Source: an uncultured Eubacteriales bacterium (lineage in GTDB: Bacteria > Bacillota > Clostridia > Oscillospirales > CAG-382). Taken from it: 5,337 bases of DNA. The DNA is taken from contig USHI01000096.1 of NCBI GenBank assembly GCA_900554405.1, positions 1 through 5,337 of the forward strand, written 5' to 3'. Of this stretch, positions 5,254 to 5,337 are shown in pieces. The position numbers and the translations under genes are program-made. Position 1 is the stretch's first letter; each line of letters starts with the position of its first letter. Under the pieces are notes generated by a model. That model saw only the letters and a program-made list of their open reading frames with translations, did no database searches and was not told where the DNA came from.

Positions 5254-5337
5254 ATGAAAAAGAAGAGCAGTGCCGCAAAAACGGCTTTGTCCGGCGTTTT
5301 CGCGGCGGTATGCGTTGCTTTGCTTTTTATCGGCTCC
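5254..5337 (+). CDS. Start of a probable integral membrane protein (cut by window edge)
   Basis: 28 codons, open to the window end: MKKKSSAAKTALSGVF, then AAVCVALLFIGS. A basic N-terminus followed by a hydrophobic helix from about residue 11 fits either a first transmembrane segment or a signal peptide; the style (K-T-A-L-x-G-V-F-A-A) is typical of polytopic membrane proteins such as ECF-transporter S-component-like proteins, but too little is visible to name a family. The ATG follows the J-domain gene's stop by one base (TGATATG) and has no Shine-Dalgarno match, so translation probably depends on re-initiation by ribosomes finishing the upstream gene. This makes it the third member of the DUF5685 operon. 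Confidence 0.6.
   Translation, partial: MKKKSSAAKTALSGVFAAVCVALLFIGS

Noticed and set aside
5272..5287. GCCG-CAAAAA-CGGC-TT hairpin after the J-domain gene
   Set aside because: The 4-bp stem is weak, lacks a T-run and lies inside the start of the next membrane-protein gene, so it is not a credible terminator.

Overview
The window looks like a chromosomal segment from an uncultured member of the Clostridia (Bacillota), probably a gut-type lineage of middling-to-high GC. This rests on the dgt-dnaG gene order typical of that class, BcrA-type ABC genes, strong Shine-Dalgarno sites, and a DUF5685 gene followed by a J-domain gene. No rRNA, tRNA, CRISPR array, insertion sequence or phage gene is visible. 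The assignment is inference from gene content, not a database match.

Left two thirds, minus strand (about 1-3572): four genes read leftwards as one tight cluster. They are an ABC-transporter ATPase (2673-3572), its ABC-2 type permease (1098-2654), a short HD-domain dNTP triphosphohydrolase (106-1101, dgt-like), and the first 24 codons of DNA primase dnaG (1-73, cut by the window edge). The ATPase-permease gap is 18 nt. The permease and dgt overlap by 4 nt (ATGA). The dgt-dnaG gap is 32 nt and holds a consensus ribosome site. The transporter pair therefore appears translationally and probably transcriptionally joined to two genes of nucleotide metabolism and replication. A perfect 12-bp inverted repeat lies inside the permease gene.

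Middle (3573-3766): a 194-nt divergent intergenic region. It carries a clear extended -10 promoter facing right, a weak candidate facing left, and two related dyads with half-sites (G)GCAAAA / TTTTGC(C).

Right third, plus strand (3767-5337): a three-gene run of a DUF5685-family protein (3767-4630), a J-domain/TPR-like protein with a cysteine-packed C-terminus (4614-5252), and the start of a membrane protein (5254 to the window end). The first pair overlap by 17 nt and the second pair are 1 nt apart, so they are probably translated together. The DUF5685 protein carries two aspartate-rich motifs that resemble those of squalene/phytoene synthases, plus a set of cysteines. Its partner ends with 11 cysteines in 28 residues. 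This small cysteine-rich, chaperone-linked module is the least understood part of the window and the best candidate for new biology.
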